64,000 bases of DNA from Rhyacichthys aspro (GCA_036850595.1 CM072151.1:21429307-21493306); one strand, 5' to 3'; shown: positions 45,162-58,544, numbered from the stretch's first letter. Numbers and translations: made by a program. The notes: generated by a model from the letters alone, not told the origin.

Positions 45162-45754
45162 TATGTAGAGGCCATTTAAGTTTAGCACTCCTGCAACTAA
45201 CTGGCCATTATCCAGGGTGTACCCATTGGCAGAGTTTGCAGGGTGGTAAGGCCTGACCTCGAAGCTTTCAAATGAGGTATAGCATGTCCATGTTCACAAA
45301 AGTTTAGACATGGTTATTTGTGCACAAACCAGTCAGTGTTGGAGAAATACACTACACTCAGCTAATCTTATCTCCTGAGAGGATACTGGACACATACAGG
45401 ACAGAAACAAGGTGGTCATTATACAGTTGCAGAGTAGCCTATTATTGTTATGAGTGAATATGAATGAATATAACATTTTCTTTTAAAACAAATGTGTTAA
45501 TGCTAAGTGGGTAGGCATGGAAATTCAAACATAACAGTATAAGACAAACACTGGTATTTCTTTTACCCGACTTTATTGTTTTCAGTGCATTTCAGTTGTG
45601 AGCGTTATGAGTAAAAGATACATAAGAGCTGTGTTGTCTGGCTTATTGAAGCTTGGAACAGTATTATTGTCGTCTGTTGCTGTCTGTGCAGTAGTATATT
45701 ATGGATAAGATGCTATACATGCAATAGTTCGAGTCGGTACCCCCAGCAAAAATG

Positions 45755-45885
45755 TCAAACTCCGCCTATGGGTGTGCCGCCTCAGGCCCAAAGCTGCTGG
45801 GATAGGCTCCAGTCACCCACAATCCCGATCGGGACTAAGTGGTAGAAGATGAATGAATGAGTAATTATTTACCTCGATTAATTAT
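45755..45885 (+). repeat. L2/V-SINE-type 3' tail
   Basis: gctgggataggctccagtca, then cgggactaagtggtagaaga and an (atga)n end, is the classic 3' end of L2-clade LINEs and the SINEs that borrow it. It is inserted in + orientation; the 5' part is missing or unrecognised. Confidence 0.8.
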
Positions 45886-46836
45886 TATTAATTATTATTA
45901 TTTATTGTAAAAGCATTGAAGTTGAATTCTAGAGCTTTATATTTTATTGAAAATATTGTCATTGTCATTTTTTGGTGCTATGGGTGCAGCTGCTCATTTT
46001 TAACCAGCTGTGGCCATTAGTGTAGAACAGTGTTTTGACATTCTATTACTAACCCTTGGAACAGAACACGCGCCAAGCTGAAACTACAATGTACTATGTC
46101 TTGCATCAAATTAAAGCTGCATTATCCAAAGAATTCTTTTTGTCACCGCGTCCACCAGAACCCCAACAAGTTCATCGTTAACTGCTGCTTTTAATTTAGA
46201 AAAGAAAACCACAAAAAACACCATCCAGTTGAAGTTTAGAGCTGAGCTTAAACTTGACCAATGCCATCCAGTAATAATCTCTGGCTCAACATTATCTGAA
46301 TACATAATTATATATTATACTTATCCATGTTTCCCTTTTCTCTCTCTTTATGTGTTTCTTTTGTCTCCTTCTCCTGCTGTCTATTTTTCCATGTGTCCTT
46401 AAACAACACATATATATATATCTGCTGGAGCACGTCTGACTTAAAAATATACATAAAGCTTCCCTGTAGTCAAGAACTGTTCTGTCAGTAAAATGGTTCA
46501 AAAAGCATTTGAATTTAAAAAGAATGAACTGCTTTCCTTTCATCTTTCGGAGGCTATGCATGAATTATTACAAGTGCATGGCAGCATATGATATGAACTT
46601 CAGTGACTAACTTAACATTTAGCCCTGAGTTAAGGGGTGTGAATGCTGTTCAAACTGCTTTGATTAAGAATTTACAGACAGGACTTTCTCACTGAAGTCA
46701 CTGTAAACAAGTCTTTTCTTTACAAAGTGCTGCAATATAAACAGGAACATTAAAACAGCACATAAAACAATAAAAGATAAAACTATTAAAGCAACCCTGC
46801 GTAACTCGGAAGAGGGCATGTCTTCAAAAACAGTAT

Positions 46837-46900
46837 GGTCATTTTAGTGTATTTTGTAGAAATACAACTCAGCTATATACTGGCCTATTTCTGCACCTTC
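46837..46900 (+). repeat. dispersed repeat A, partial copy
   Basis: tggtcattttagtgtatttt and the following gtagaaatac match the start of the copies at 12355 and 55263. Confidence 0.45.
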
Positions 46901-49900
46901 TATTTAAGTGTTGTAAGAAAGTCACTACCGTAATGTCTTGCAATAAGTACTCGTTATCAAAATGAGAGTGAGAATATAGATTTTTGAGCTAAAAGTTACA
47001 CATTATGCTTTAAAACCTTATCCCATTCAACTAAAAGCAATGCAGGACATTCCAGAGACTGGGGGCTATAGTTCTTAAAAACACAGGTCCCACCGAGTTT
47101 TAAAACGGGTTTTTGGAACCTTGAGGAGGTTTTGACCCCTGGACTGGAGACTGCAGGTGGAAGAGTAATATATACTTAGGTCATCTCCACATTGCAGACA
47201 TACTAACTCACCAGGATGAACTTAGAGCATTAAAAACCTCAGTTGTCACCTTCCACAGGCTTTATTTAGAGCACACTTAAAATGACTGAGATGAAGTGTA
47301 CCTGCTCTGTTGTGTTGCCTCAGCCCGAGAAGCACCGGAGCCTTGCATCAGCCGTTTAATCCGCTCATTAATGAAACATGAAGCTCGCAGAATTATAATA
47401 ATTGTTTAGCAACTGGAAAGCACCGTGGGCACAATTAATCTTTTTAAGATGCCAATATAGTAACGATGCCAGCGCGGCCGCCTCGCTCTGTCTCCCCACT
47501 CAATAAATGCCACTAATTTATTCAGTGGTGAAATGAATGTGCGGCCATACTGCTGATCTCGTATAGGGGTTTGTTCAGTGTAGTGAGGTACCCCAGAATA
47601 ATAACAACTGGGACAGTGTAAGGGAGGAAAGACTGACCCCAAAAAGGCCAAGGTCCATTGTATGTGCAAAGCAATGAAATGTTTTTTTTTTCATCTAATT
47701 TAACGGAAATTTGAAGGGAAATTCTAAATTGTTGCAAAGGAGGTAAGTTTATGTTTGTCACGGCAAAGTGAATACACAATGTTCATGAACAAGCCAATAG
47801 TATGTAAAAAGTATAGTATAGTATACTTTGTACCAGAGCCAATGGACTAACATTAACCCCACATCAAAACTCAGTCAATGAGCAATAATTTAATTTTTTT
47901 GTATATTTAGGAAATGTTGGAATATTTTATAGTGTAGTGTCTGTGGAGTGGGGAAATATCACTAATGTATTCATGATATCTGAACAAATACAGAATATAA
48001 AACAGTTAATTTTGAGGCTTTATATGGCACCACTCTCATTCAAATTAAGCCACATTTATACTCTACATTAGATATGCATTCTTACATAGAGAGCCTTCTG
48101 TCTGTTTGGTCTGTTTTCCCAAAGCTTGCAAATACGTCCCTAAGGAGCAATACCTCTGGTGGCCATAGAGGGCAGTACTAAGCTCTGGTCAGAAGTTTTA
48201 AACACCTTTATGATGTGACTACACCACGATGAGTGAGTTGTCAAACGCCCACACAGACTTTTGAAAGTTTTGAAAATGAGGTCCGTCATCAATTTCTCTC
48301 ATCAGTATAAATAGATAGATGTATTCCCCTTCTGCTTACGTAATGGAAGCATAAATGAACCTTTGCAGCCCCCAACAAGCCATCAGCCTTATCTGTTTCC
48401 AGCTTTGCCTGGTCGAGTGTGAACAGGGCTGACCTGGGAATGTTTTGGCATTTCCCTCATGTGTAAACACTAATAATCAGTAGAGCTGCTGGGAATGTGT
48501 TCCTGGTAATTTGATGGGAACTATGTGTGGAAGGGGTTATACTGAAATAAAATTTAGAAAACGTGTTGAAGAAAAAAAACTAAAATTTAAAAAATGTAAT
48601 TAGGTACACATATTCAGTCTAATTGGTCCTCTGGGGCAATTGCACCAATCATCAGGTCAGTGCCAGGTCAAGAGTTTGTGATTGTGTCAATGACTGTGTT
48701 AAACACTGTTAGTTCTCCTGCTCTCACTCTGAAGACTCATCGACCAACACCTCGGCCTCACATAAACACAGACTGCTCCAGGGTCAGCTCTGCCTTCTGC
48801 TGAGTCAGGGTTTGGTCCTGGTCTCTTGAGACTGTTTCTCTGTGGGAACAACAGGACCAGAGCAGAGGGGAGACTAACCTCACATAACACCTCTGTCCTC
48901 AGTGAACAGGCTCTGTGCTCTTTGTTCTGATGATCCATGTTCAAAAGAGCTAAAAACTGCACATCGATCCACTGCACATTTATTTTATCAGCCTGTTTGT
49001 GTTGGGAGTAACATGTCCTTTGTTTGAAAAGGACAAAAGTCAACTGTCAAGGTCTTAGAAGGCCGTACCTGTTAAGTTCAGATGCAATCCCTTATTGATT
49101 TGAAGTTATCTGACATGTTCTTACGCAAAGGCAGAATATAAAGTATATGTACTGCCTCAGACAGTTAGCTGAACCTGCTAAACAGACCCAGCACTTACCA
49201 GACCAACAGAGAACAGAATATCACTGTAAATAAACATCTTGTTTTATTCAGTGTACTTTAGTTCCTTTTTCTTCCCTTTAGACTCTTATTAACATACACA
49301 TTATATATGTACATGCTGCATTGACCACTTCAGTGTTTCTCAATGGCGGGCAGGATGAAACATAGACAAATACAAGGAGCAAGAGAGCTCTTGTTTTAAT
49401 GGTTAAAATGCACTATAATGTTTACATAGCTTAACTGCACTACCAAATAACATTCAAAACAAAAGTACAACCAAATAGCAAATTGTGAAATGTAACTCCC
49501 CGAGACCTGGTTTTGATTGTGTGCTGGTTGGAGAAGCCCCAAGCTGCAGAGGACTCTGGTATCTTCTTTTCAAGAGACAGCAAGAGCAAAATTTTGCTCT
49601 GACCTAGAACTGCTTGTTTACCTCCTCAATCAGCTGAGTGGCCCGGTCACTAGCTGTCAATAGGTTCAGTCCAATACAGTGGTGCACTGATGTACACTCC
49701 ATCAGCCAAAGCATTGTATATGTGTATAATGTCTATGGTTACTAACATAAAGATATTCTACAAGGCTGTGCAGTGTGTCTAACCATACAGTCACTCAGTT
49801 GGTTATTGTGTCACCTCTGCTCCCACAGACTTTTATCTATTACTCCACTGCAGCCGCTGAAGGATGTCATATTCGTCCCAAAGCTTTAATTTTTTGCACT

Positions 49901-50676
49901 TGTTGCTCCTTGTCCTGTGATGTGGCAGAGACAGCTCACTCCAGTCAATGTGTTTTGACTATTTTTTGTCCCTGTGTTGCTGGAATGTGGTAAAAAGGCC
50001 ATGTCTGTACTGTACGTTGTATGTACAGCAATGGCTTTTATGTATGTGGCTGCACATTTCACTGACATACCACTTTCTTTGACTAATAGGTTGAACAAAA
50101 TAGGGCAGTACACTTACTTTGGAACCTTTCATTGCTTTTTCGATAATGAAATGCAGTTAAAAGCTTGCAATACCAAACTGTACCGTACTGTTGGGCCGTC
50201 AGATAAATACTGTATTCTGTCTTCACTAGTGTTTGAGAACTAGCTTTACAGATAGCTAACAGGATCCTCTAATAAACACCCAGGAAGCCTCCAGCTGTTT
50301 TCGCCATTTACTGATTTAGTGAAACCGCAACATACAAAAATAAATGCATATTACAAACTATCTGCATTGTTTCTATTCACATATTGTACGTATACATACA
50401 TAAAATGTATGCATGATTTAAATATAGATTACAGAAGCTTAGCATCTATTTTACATTTGCCAGTAACAAAAATATGCCATGTATTTGTCAAACGATTAGC
50501 ATGATGCTAAAATTAAAGGTAAAGCCATGCTAGTGCTATTAGCATCTTTATATTTAACGTAAATTTCAAGTACAAACGAGCTGAAAATACTTATTGTAAG
50601 TATTTATGGTAACTTGGTTAAATGCATACTGTTCGACTGATGAGGAACATCAGTGGTATATTTGGTATCTTGTGTC

Positions 50677-52039
50677 CAGTGGCTTGTCTAGATTTTTTTC
50701 ATTGGGGTGGCCCTGGTGGGGCACTTGAGTTTGCAAGGGTGGCCCCCAAAGCTCAGTGGTACGGGGGATAACGGAGGATCGAACGCTTCATTTCTTGCAT
50801 TTTGGTGAAGATGTAATAAAGTTTTGGTTTGTTTTGATTTGATTTGGCAACATACTATAGCCTAATTAAAACTGACCAACATTACAATTACTGTGTTTGA
50901 AGACATCAGGTATCAATACTCGCAAAAGAAAGGCACCTTACAAATGTAATATATATTTAGAACATATATTCTTTATTCATAAAAAATGTATAATGTAAAG
51001 CTCCACATAAAAGTGCAAAAGCAAAAAGTGTCATCATACTTCAAAACAGAAGTAATAGGAGCTACATATAAGGATGAGTAATGTGCATACAGTATAAAGT
51101 GCACATTAAACCAATACACATAAAATAATTCTGCCAACAGAGAGAAGCTTACAGAGAATCTTGTCAAAGTATTACATTAAGGCCAAAAAAGCTATGCTGC
51201 TGGTTTTGAACATGGAAAAACAAAATACATATAAATGCATATTTAGAGATAATAATTTTCTATTTGATCAGAATGATATAGTATAATTCATAAAAATATT
51301 AAATGAAAAAAAAATATGCATACCATGAGGTGTATTTGGAGCATTAACGGCTGCCACATTACTGTTCTCTCTGGATCCCCCTGGGCCTGCAGACGCTCCC
51401 CACAGTCAGAGTCATGATCTGAGAAAAGCAATACAGATTGTTACAATAACTGTATTATTAATTCAACTGTCATGTTAGCGCGACGGTCTATCAATGAACT
51501 GAACTGAACGCAAAGAATCATGGGCTTTGAAGTTTTTTCCACCTGGTCACACACAGCTTGCACAAAACTATTGTGTAGTAAACGTAGAGATTATATTATG
51601 CAAATACTATTATGTCCCATTGGAACTAGCACAATGTTACATACATTTTGTTGAGCATACTAGACACTGGAGGCTCCTGCAGCTGAGGGTTTATATTTTG
51701 AAGCTGGCTGCTATCGTAGCTGACATTAGCCATTAACACCAAGCCTAGCATACACTGTCACAACACAGAAGCCTAACATGAGTGAGAAATTACTACTTAC
51801 ATTTCTCAGGACCAATAGACCACCAACTTGTTGTGACTTGTTGTAACAACAATAACAATGTTGTTATTCGGCGGTTACTGCTATAATCAAAATGTGTTTG
51901 TTTAGCCTTCTTTGTGTGTTTTTCCCGCTCTTCTCACAGCGCTTGCATTCAACTCAAAGTTCTTCCTCAGCGCGGGGTGGCCCCCCTCAGATTCTAGGGG
52001 TGGCACGTGCTACCCCAGGCTACACGAGACACGCCCCTG
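50677..52039. mobile_element. hAT-type DNA transposon, non-autonomous
   Basis: The left end cagtggcttgtctaga and the reverse complement of the right end, caggggcgtgtctcgt, are diverged inverted repeats. The flanks cttgtgtc and cttgtgcg agree at 6 of 8 positions, as expected for an old 8-bp hAT target duplication. Subterminal 'ggggtggccc' sequence recurs near both ends, as in fish hAT families. A possible remnant exon lies on the - strand near 51320-51420. No intact transposase is visible. Confidence 0.75.
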
Positions 52040-54839
52040 CTTGTGCGTGGTTTAGCCATCTTGTACCCGTCTCTGTCTCTGCCAGCGCCACGAGGCATGG
52101 TGGTTTTCGTGATGTGGCTCAGGCGGGTAAGCAAAGTCAAAGCACAAGTCGACGTGTGGTCGGTCTTTTAAGCCCAATGTAAGTGAAAACACAGTGGCAT
52201 TGGGCAGGTGCACGTCCACAGACTGATGAATCATTAAATTCAAAGAATGAGGAACATGAAATTATTGCCGCATTATTATAGTGCACATGCTCTGGAAAAA
52301 TAGTGTACTCCATTTTGATCAATTTTTATGTATTTTTTGGTCTAAATATTTTTTTGGGCCATTTTGACCAAGAAAAACCCATTACAAGTAACAATAAAAA
52401 TCACAAATTCACATTATTTGCGACCATGCAAAGCTCTATAGAAAAAAAGCCAGCAGAAAATCTATGTTAAAAAAAACAAAAAACTATACAGTTCAGATAC
52501 AGTTCCAGGACTGTGCATATACATGTTCATGATATTAATGCTTTAAATTAACACTTTGAAGTAATATACAGGAGGCCTATATTTTGAGATAGCGCAGCAT
52601 TAAAAGAAGAAACTCACCGGGACAAAGTCTGGCCTTATCCAGCTTTATCTGCAGGTTATTGTCATTGAAGAACAAGAACAGTCATGTACAGTCTTGTTTA
52701 TAATCAATACCCTTCATATTCTGATGTTCTATCTCTTCCTGGAGTGTGGCACCTGTATGTGCTGTCTGTGCATAAACTCTTTGCTTGGCTCAGAGCCATG
52801 AGGAGGAGACATCCAGGAGTTTTCTCAAACACATGCTCCAAGGAAAAACAGCTTGTTTTCTGAGCTGATCGTGATCATGCAGCTGCTACATGAATGAGGC
52901 CAACTGAGACGCGCAAAGATCAACCGGGAAACACAAACAAGCACGGCTTTACATGAAGTGATAAAGGACAAATCCTTGTGTGATTAATAGTGACTTTATT
53001 CCAGTTGTTGTAAAACATGGCTCCACTACTTTTTCTGAGGATTTGTACTGAAAGGCTTATTTTTAATACCTGTAATACCACCATTAAAAATTATAAGAAA
53101 GTACAAATTAATCTTTTTATAACAGTCTAATTCTTCTTTTTTAAATTTGATATAAAGTGCTTTACTACAAATAAAACAATCCTTAAAATATATAGAATTC
53201 ATAAAAGCAACAAAATTTGAAAATAATAATACTTTGACTAATGGATGGATTGAACTGCACTGGTTGAAAGCCCTGTGATTAGTTAAAGGCAAAACACCTG
53301 TGACACATAAATCCTGCCTGTTTATACCTGTGTCTTCGCTCTCATAATACAAAATAATAGGTTTTGACACGCCCCTCAATCAGCTTCCGTTGCTGTCTCC
53401 CCCTGCATTAAGATCTGGAAAATACGGCCCACAGTGTTTAAACAGTAGTACAGTGTCTCATTTACAAATGCATTAGCCTTAGGTAGCTGGATTGCCTTTT
53501 ACCTCTAATAGCTTCCCATAGGCTCATCATATGGGAAATTAGAATGGACACTTTCCTTTAGTGGATGGGTTATAGTTCAATGAATATTACCAATTAGTGC
53601 TTCAAATATTATATTCAATATTTTAGTTCTTCTTGTTTAATAAAATAAAGCTCAACCATTTGACTGGGAGCTGGAGCTGATTGGCTGATAGTCTCTCACC
53701 AGAAGTAAATAGAACGTGAACCACTGTCTGCTGCTTTATGAGAGGCAAGGGTCGGGAACAGTTCTCGACAGGCTTTGGGTTTGACCTGCAACATAAAAAC
53801 ATAAATAAAGTTCTATTATAATCATGTATTAACCATAAAAAGATTTAAAGGCAAACATGCATTTTCTCCAAGACTGTGATGTCAATTAACTCTCAAGGAT
53901 CTTTCAGGTAATTTTTGTACATTATTTAGTGATCATTGTGGCTGTGTTTCTTTTTTGACATAATTTTATGATATAATGTCCGTGACTCTTACAGGTCTAT
54001 TAGACACTACTGACACTTTTTGGGGAGCCAAAAATGTACATGTAAGAAACTGCTATAAAATCATCATAAATCAGTATTTCTTTCCTGCGTACATCTATTA
54101 TACAACTACCAGACACTCAATTATTTAAGGATTTTAACCCTTTAAATGCCAGTTTGAATACATGATGTCACTTTTGTTCTCTTTGAAAAAAATAACACAC
54201 ACACAAACAAATGATATTAGATTTTTCAGATTAAACATTTTGCACCGTCTGGGACCTTCAAAAAAGGACCCTTAATTATGGACCACTCTGTTATATCACA
54301 AATGTACTAATCATTAACATCCTTACCATGACTAGAAATGCCTTATGTGTGTCTGAGTGCTTGTAAAAGAGTTTTACACTTCTTGACCACCATCTTCATT
54401 ACATAATTGCAGCAAAAATGATTGTGTCAAATCATAAAGTTTCAAACAAGTTTTTTTTTTTTAAACTAAGAACTGAGTCAGTTCCAACAAAACTCTTCTA
54501 TCTTTGTTTTGTCTCATAAATATTCCATTTGGTGAACGTCCGGGTCTACAGGACTACACTACGTCAGTCATCAGAGTCAAACAAATCATAAATATGCATC
54601 AAGCCAAAAAGGAAAAAATGATAAATATTCAGTAGTGTTTTTAAATATCACAGGCTGGAGACAGAGCAGCTCAGAGCAGTCCGACACAAACACTACCGCT
54701 CAGATTCCTGTTGACTCTCGTCGAGCTGGCGCAGTGCAATTTCATCTAGTGGCACATATTAACATTTAATAAGAGTTAGGTTTTTACACTGCATTAAGTA
54801 GTGACCTGGCTTTTCTGCAAAATAAATGCCACTGATTTT
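52040..54839. other. intergenic region downstream of the spata16-like exon
   Basis: AT-rich. A 117-codon - strand frame at 53026-53379 is Lys/Asn/Ile-rich and probably noise. An AATAAA on the - strand at 52995-53000 is a distant candidate 3' end for the spata16-like gene. Nothing else is recognised. Confidence 0.5.
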
Positions 54840-55040
54840 TTATGAAAATGTATCTAGACTGATTAATACTGTTACCAGAGTTTGGCAAATTCTAAACCCG
54901 CTGATTGCACTGTGGCTGGCATGACTTTCTTTTCTTTTCATTACCTTGTTTTCAGACATTTCTTTCTTCTTAAGCCTCTGAGCCTCTTTACTAAGGAATG
55001 CCTTCTCCACTGAGCCGATCAGATCCTCCAGCCAGCCCAC
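54840..55040 (-). CDS. spata16: spata16-like last exon (partial gene)
   Basis: On the - strand the acceptor cctctgtccctcag leads at phase 0 into VGWLEDLIGSVEKAFLSKEA and then QRLKKKEMSENK, followed by a further 35 codons to TAA. The first part resembles the C-terminus of SPATA16, a testis TPR-type protein of the Golgi/acrosome pathway, where a VGRIEDF...E.SFL segment precedes a basic tail. SPATA16 lies next to and convergent with ECT2 in human, so position and strand agree. After ENK there is a possible donor AAG|GTAATG (exon then 54945-55040), so the last 34 codons may be intron. No other spata16 exons were found up to 64000; they may be present but unrecognised, or beyond the window. Confidence 0.65.
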   Translation of the reverse strand: MGWLEDLIGSVEKAFLSKEAQRLKKKEMSENKVMKRKESHASHSAISGFRICQTLVTVLISLDTFS

Positions 55041-55262
55041 CTGAGGGACAGAGGACAAATCCTATTACATAGCCATATTATAAGCCAAATCTGGTCATAT
55101 CTATAATTAAATGACATTTGGTTCAGCTGTGTGGTTCCCTTGTACATATACTGAACCGTAGTACCCAGGTACCTCAATGTAGCAAGGCCTCAAAATGTTG
55201 ACATCTTTATTTACAAGTAGAGATGGTTTAGAAGGCAAGTTTGAAAGAAAGAGTGTGTCCTC

Positions 55263-55483
55263 TGAAATGGTAGTGTCATTTTAGTGTTATTTGTACAAAT
55301 ACTACTTTGGTAGGTTCTAGTGTATTAGCCTATTTTCTTTATTATATGTGTAGTGTGTTAGAGAGCCTCACTTATTAATCTCGCCACATTCTCCCCAGGA
55401 ATGTTTTTTGGAGGTTTCTGTCCAGCTGAGGGTACTGTGTCAGTGAGATAGGCCTGATTCTACCAATCTCATGTCATCTTTAT
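55263..55483 (+). repeat. dispersed repeat A, copy 2
   Basis: Shares ggtttctgtccagctgag, gtactgtgt-agtgagatagg and the AT-rich start with 12355-12519, but carries about 45 extra bases in the middle. Confidence 0.65.
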
Positions 55484-57609
55484 GCCTTGAAAGGTATGCT
55501 TTGATGGAAACTGTTTTGGAGCAGACACAGATGTCTTAAAGAACCAAAAAGTAGATGCAACGCTAAAATCAAAACAAAGCTGAGGCCAAATGCTGAGCTA
55601 TGAGGAGGAAATGTTCCACTGCCATCATTGTTTTGCCATTTTTACAACGTTAGCATCAGTCCAATCAGACTGACCCCTTAACCACACACTCCCCCTGATC
55701 AGCACCATCTTATGTGTCTCTGTAGAAAATCTCTATGTTGTGTCATTCAGGCCAGAACTGAAAATGTTACAGTGAACCAGACAAACCAGAGGGCATACTA
55801 GAGGGATCCATTTCTATCAAACTAGAAGAGCAGGCTACAAGTATAAATCCTCCTTCTACATTAGCAACACAGCATTGTATTAAATGCCATGAAGGGCAAA
55901 CATTTGTTTTGTCTGTCAAATGCCAAATGTCAAATTGTCCTGCTCAGTCCAATCCACGTTTCTCTTCACTTTCCTCTCAGAGCTACACCGAGAACACAGC
56001 ACCATTCATTAGTGAAGCTGTTAGCAAAGCCTTGTTCCACAGGTTCACAGCCGACAAATGAAGACATACAGTGAACTGAGAAGTCTGGGTGTCGAACAGT
56101 GTTAATTAGCCTGAACAGCACCGAGTTAACCCCAGCCAGTGTATGTGTTGACAGAGGCCACTGGGAGTGAATGGGCTGTTAGTGAGTCCAAATAAACCTT
56201 CCTTTTTCACTTCTCTTCCACTTCTCAAGGCTGCACAGAGAAGTCATTACCTTTGCTCCGACTTCACAAAGAGGACAGAGGAAATATAGCAATGTACTGT
56301 ACATTAAAGGAGTCGATAGGGGGCGGGGGGACATCTGCCATCATGGTGCTATCTGCTGATGACACATTTTGTTTCAACAAGATTAGATACCAGTTAACAG
56401 CTTAAAACAAGCCAGAGCGTTAGATTGCCCTCACACTAGACCCAGTTGAGCTGTGCTGCAGGATACAAGTCTCAGTGGCTTCCCCAATCGGAGTAAGGTG
56501 TTTTCAGTAGTTTAAAACTCTACTAACTAAGGCAATAATTTGAATTTCTCTACCTGTATGTAAACGTTGATGTGCTTTGACCAAAATGGCTTGTGTTCCT
56601 CAAGTGGAGTGCATGTTGGGGCCCCCAGTATCACTAGAATCACCTCTGACAGGAGTAACCCCCGAGGAAGCCTCTGTTTCAACCCTGTAAACTTGACGTC
56701 TCTGTTGTTGGCTGTATTTCAGTCAAATGTCTTGGTTTCTCTGACTCTGATTAAACCCACATCCAGAGTGTTTTGCTCTTTGACATTCTGAGTGACAGCT
56801 GCACGCAGACAGACTCTCAGATACCTCGGGCCTGACACGAGAGCTCCTGATGAGACGAAAACACACTGAGTCACTGAAGTGCTCAGCGGCAGCGCAATGC
56901 ATTACTCATGTTTTAATGAAGCCCTCCTATGAATTTGTCTTGAGTTGTCTGCAAATATATGTTTGAGAATATATTTGTCAGGATGAAATATTTTAAGGTA
57001 CAAACTTAAAAGTGTAGCTAGAAATGTAGACACAGAACCCAGTAGAAGTTCTCCTGATATAAAGAGTTATTTTGAAGTGATTATACAATGTTCAATTAGG
57101 AAGAACTGACTGAATTTTACATACACAAATTGTGAAAAGCTAGATGATTGAGAAGCAGTTTTGTTTTAGAGCCGATGCAGAAAAAGGGGTGAAGAGAGGA
57201 CAAATAGCAGAAAGTGTGAGGGTCGAGTTGGGAAACAGGAAATGAGTTGGAGCGGTGCGAACGACAGAGTCTAGAAATAGAGCCGGTACAGACAGAATAA
57301 AACAGCAGCATCATCAGTGCAGCAGTGGAGCGGCTCACTCCTCAAACCCACTCTGAGAGGGTTTATGGAGCAGAAAAGAGCCGGGCCTTGTTCTGTTCTG
57401 GAGAGAACTGAGAGTTAAAACAGCGAAAGAAGGGTCAGGGAAAGGAGTAGAAAGATGAGGTGGAGGGAGGTTGTACATTTTTGATTATTATGAGCTCCCT
57501 TTAGATGATGAAATAATCTCTGTCTGATAGTGTGTGATGTTAAAAAAAAGAAAAGATTTCACTGAAAGATCTAGGTCTCAGATTTTTCAACCTGAACTTG
57601 TGTCTGTCG

Positions 57610-58040
57610 CAGGGCTGTCAAACTCATTTCAATTCAGGGGCCACATACAGCCCAATTTGATCTGAAGTTGGCCAGCCCAGTAAAATAATAGCACAATAAC
57701 CTATAAATAAAGACAACTCAATTTTTTCCCTTTGTTTTAGTGCAAAGAAGTACAATGACATTATAATGTCAGTGCTGTCTACGATTGCAACCGTAAGTTG
57801 GCAAAAGCCTTCAAACTCTCTCTCACAATAGGTCATTGATGCTAATGAACTTTGCTAGCAATAACGTGACAAACTTTGACTGCTGTATCACTGAGCTCTT
57901 GGCTATGTATATGTCTATACACACGTCTCCTATCCTCCTCAGTAAATAAATAGGAAGTGGTCCATTTTTCTTGGAAAACTCTACACCCTGTGTCTATTTT
58001 TCTAGACATTTTAGGTAATGAGGGTGCCACAAAGGGTTAT
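57610..58040 (-). mobile_element. hAT-like fragment with transposase N-terminal remnant
   Basis: The left end cagggctgtcaaactcattt and the following ggggccacatacagcccaat are the common terminal sequence of a vertebrate hAT family. On the - strand at 57842-58030 a frame with SRKIDTGCRVFQEKWTTSYL resembles the BED-finger start of ZBED/GTF2IRD2-type hAT transposases. The right end is not found and the frame is broken. Confidence 0.6.
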
Positions 58041-58361
58041 TTTTGACAGCAAAAGAGTAAGGCAAAATGGGTTTCAGTGTTGTGTTATACCTGCTGTTCT
58101 GACTAAATCAATGCACCCCCACAGTGGACAAAGTAGATTAGCAGTTGCTTTTATTTAATGTCTGTCATTTTCACATTTTCTAAATTATTCCCACAAACTG
58201 GACTGGAAACCCTCTGGCTGGATCGTTTTCTTACATGACTAGACTTATTTACTTTCAATGCAAATACCCCAATGGTCTGACCATCAACTTTTAACACCAG
58301 TCAATCCAGCTTTCATGAAAGGCTTGTGTGTTTCATTATGCTTCCCTTTCTCTCGCTGTAG

Positions 58362-58538
58362 ACCAGCTTATGAGGGCATCCCTTATTCAGATGCAGTAAC
58401 ATTATATAAAAATGTGATGGACCAAAGCTTTACGTCATGCGCTGAACAGCTGTGGAGGTTTGAGCCCCTTCGCGCTCAAGGGTTCAGACATAATTCCTCA
58501 CAGGGCTTTAGAGACTGTGCGGAGAGTCTTCTGTCCAG
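58362..58538 (+). CDS. unrecognised internal-exon-like open frame
   Basis: The pyrimidine-rich acceptor ttccctttctctcgctgtag precedes 177 bp ending in the donor CAG|GTGAAT. Both ends fall at phase 2, so the exon is symmetric. The open frame reads PAYEGIPYSDAVTLYKNVMD, then QSFTSCAEQLWRFEPLRAQG, and ends in a Ser/Cys-containing stretch. The composition is strongly protein-like. I do not recognise the family. It lies on the strand opposite the spata16-like exon, so it would belong to a different, possibly nested gene. Partner exons are not established; the frame at 60563 does not fit its phase directly. Confidence 0.45.
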
Positions 58539-58544
58539 GTGAAT

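Larger units (their letters stand above)
45162..50676. other. intergenic region
   Basis: Contains an L2-type tail (45755-45885), a partial repeat A copy (46837-46900) and a GC-richer block at 47310-47560. The rest is AT-rich with no gene recognised. Confidence 0.6.

Noticed and set aside
45745..45765. tRNA-like B-box (gttcgagtc) before the L2-type tail
   Set aside because: No convincing A-box or cloverleaf at the right spacing; called only as a LINE/SINE tail.
48160..48176. Second CTCF-like word (ccatagagggcag)
   Set aside because: The 5' half of the motif does not fit the consensus at the right spacing.
53026..53379. 117-codon - strand open frame
   Set aside because: Lys/Ile/Phe/Asn-rich, as expected from AT-rich DNA, with no family resemblance.
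55979..56056. Possible + exon reading SYTENTAPFISEAVSKALFH
   Set aside because: The acceptor is good, but the frame stops after 25 codons with no poly(A) signal close by. It is too short to support without expression data.
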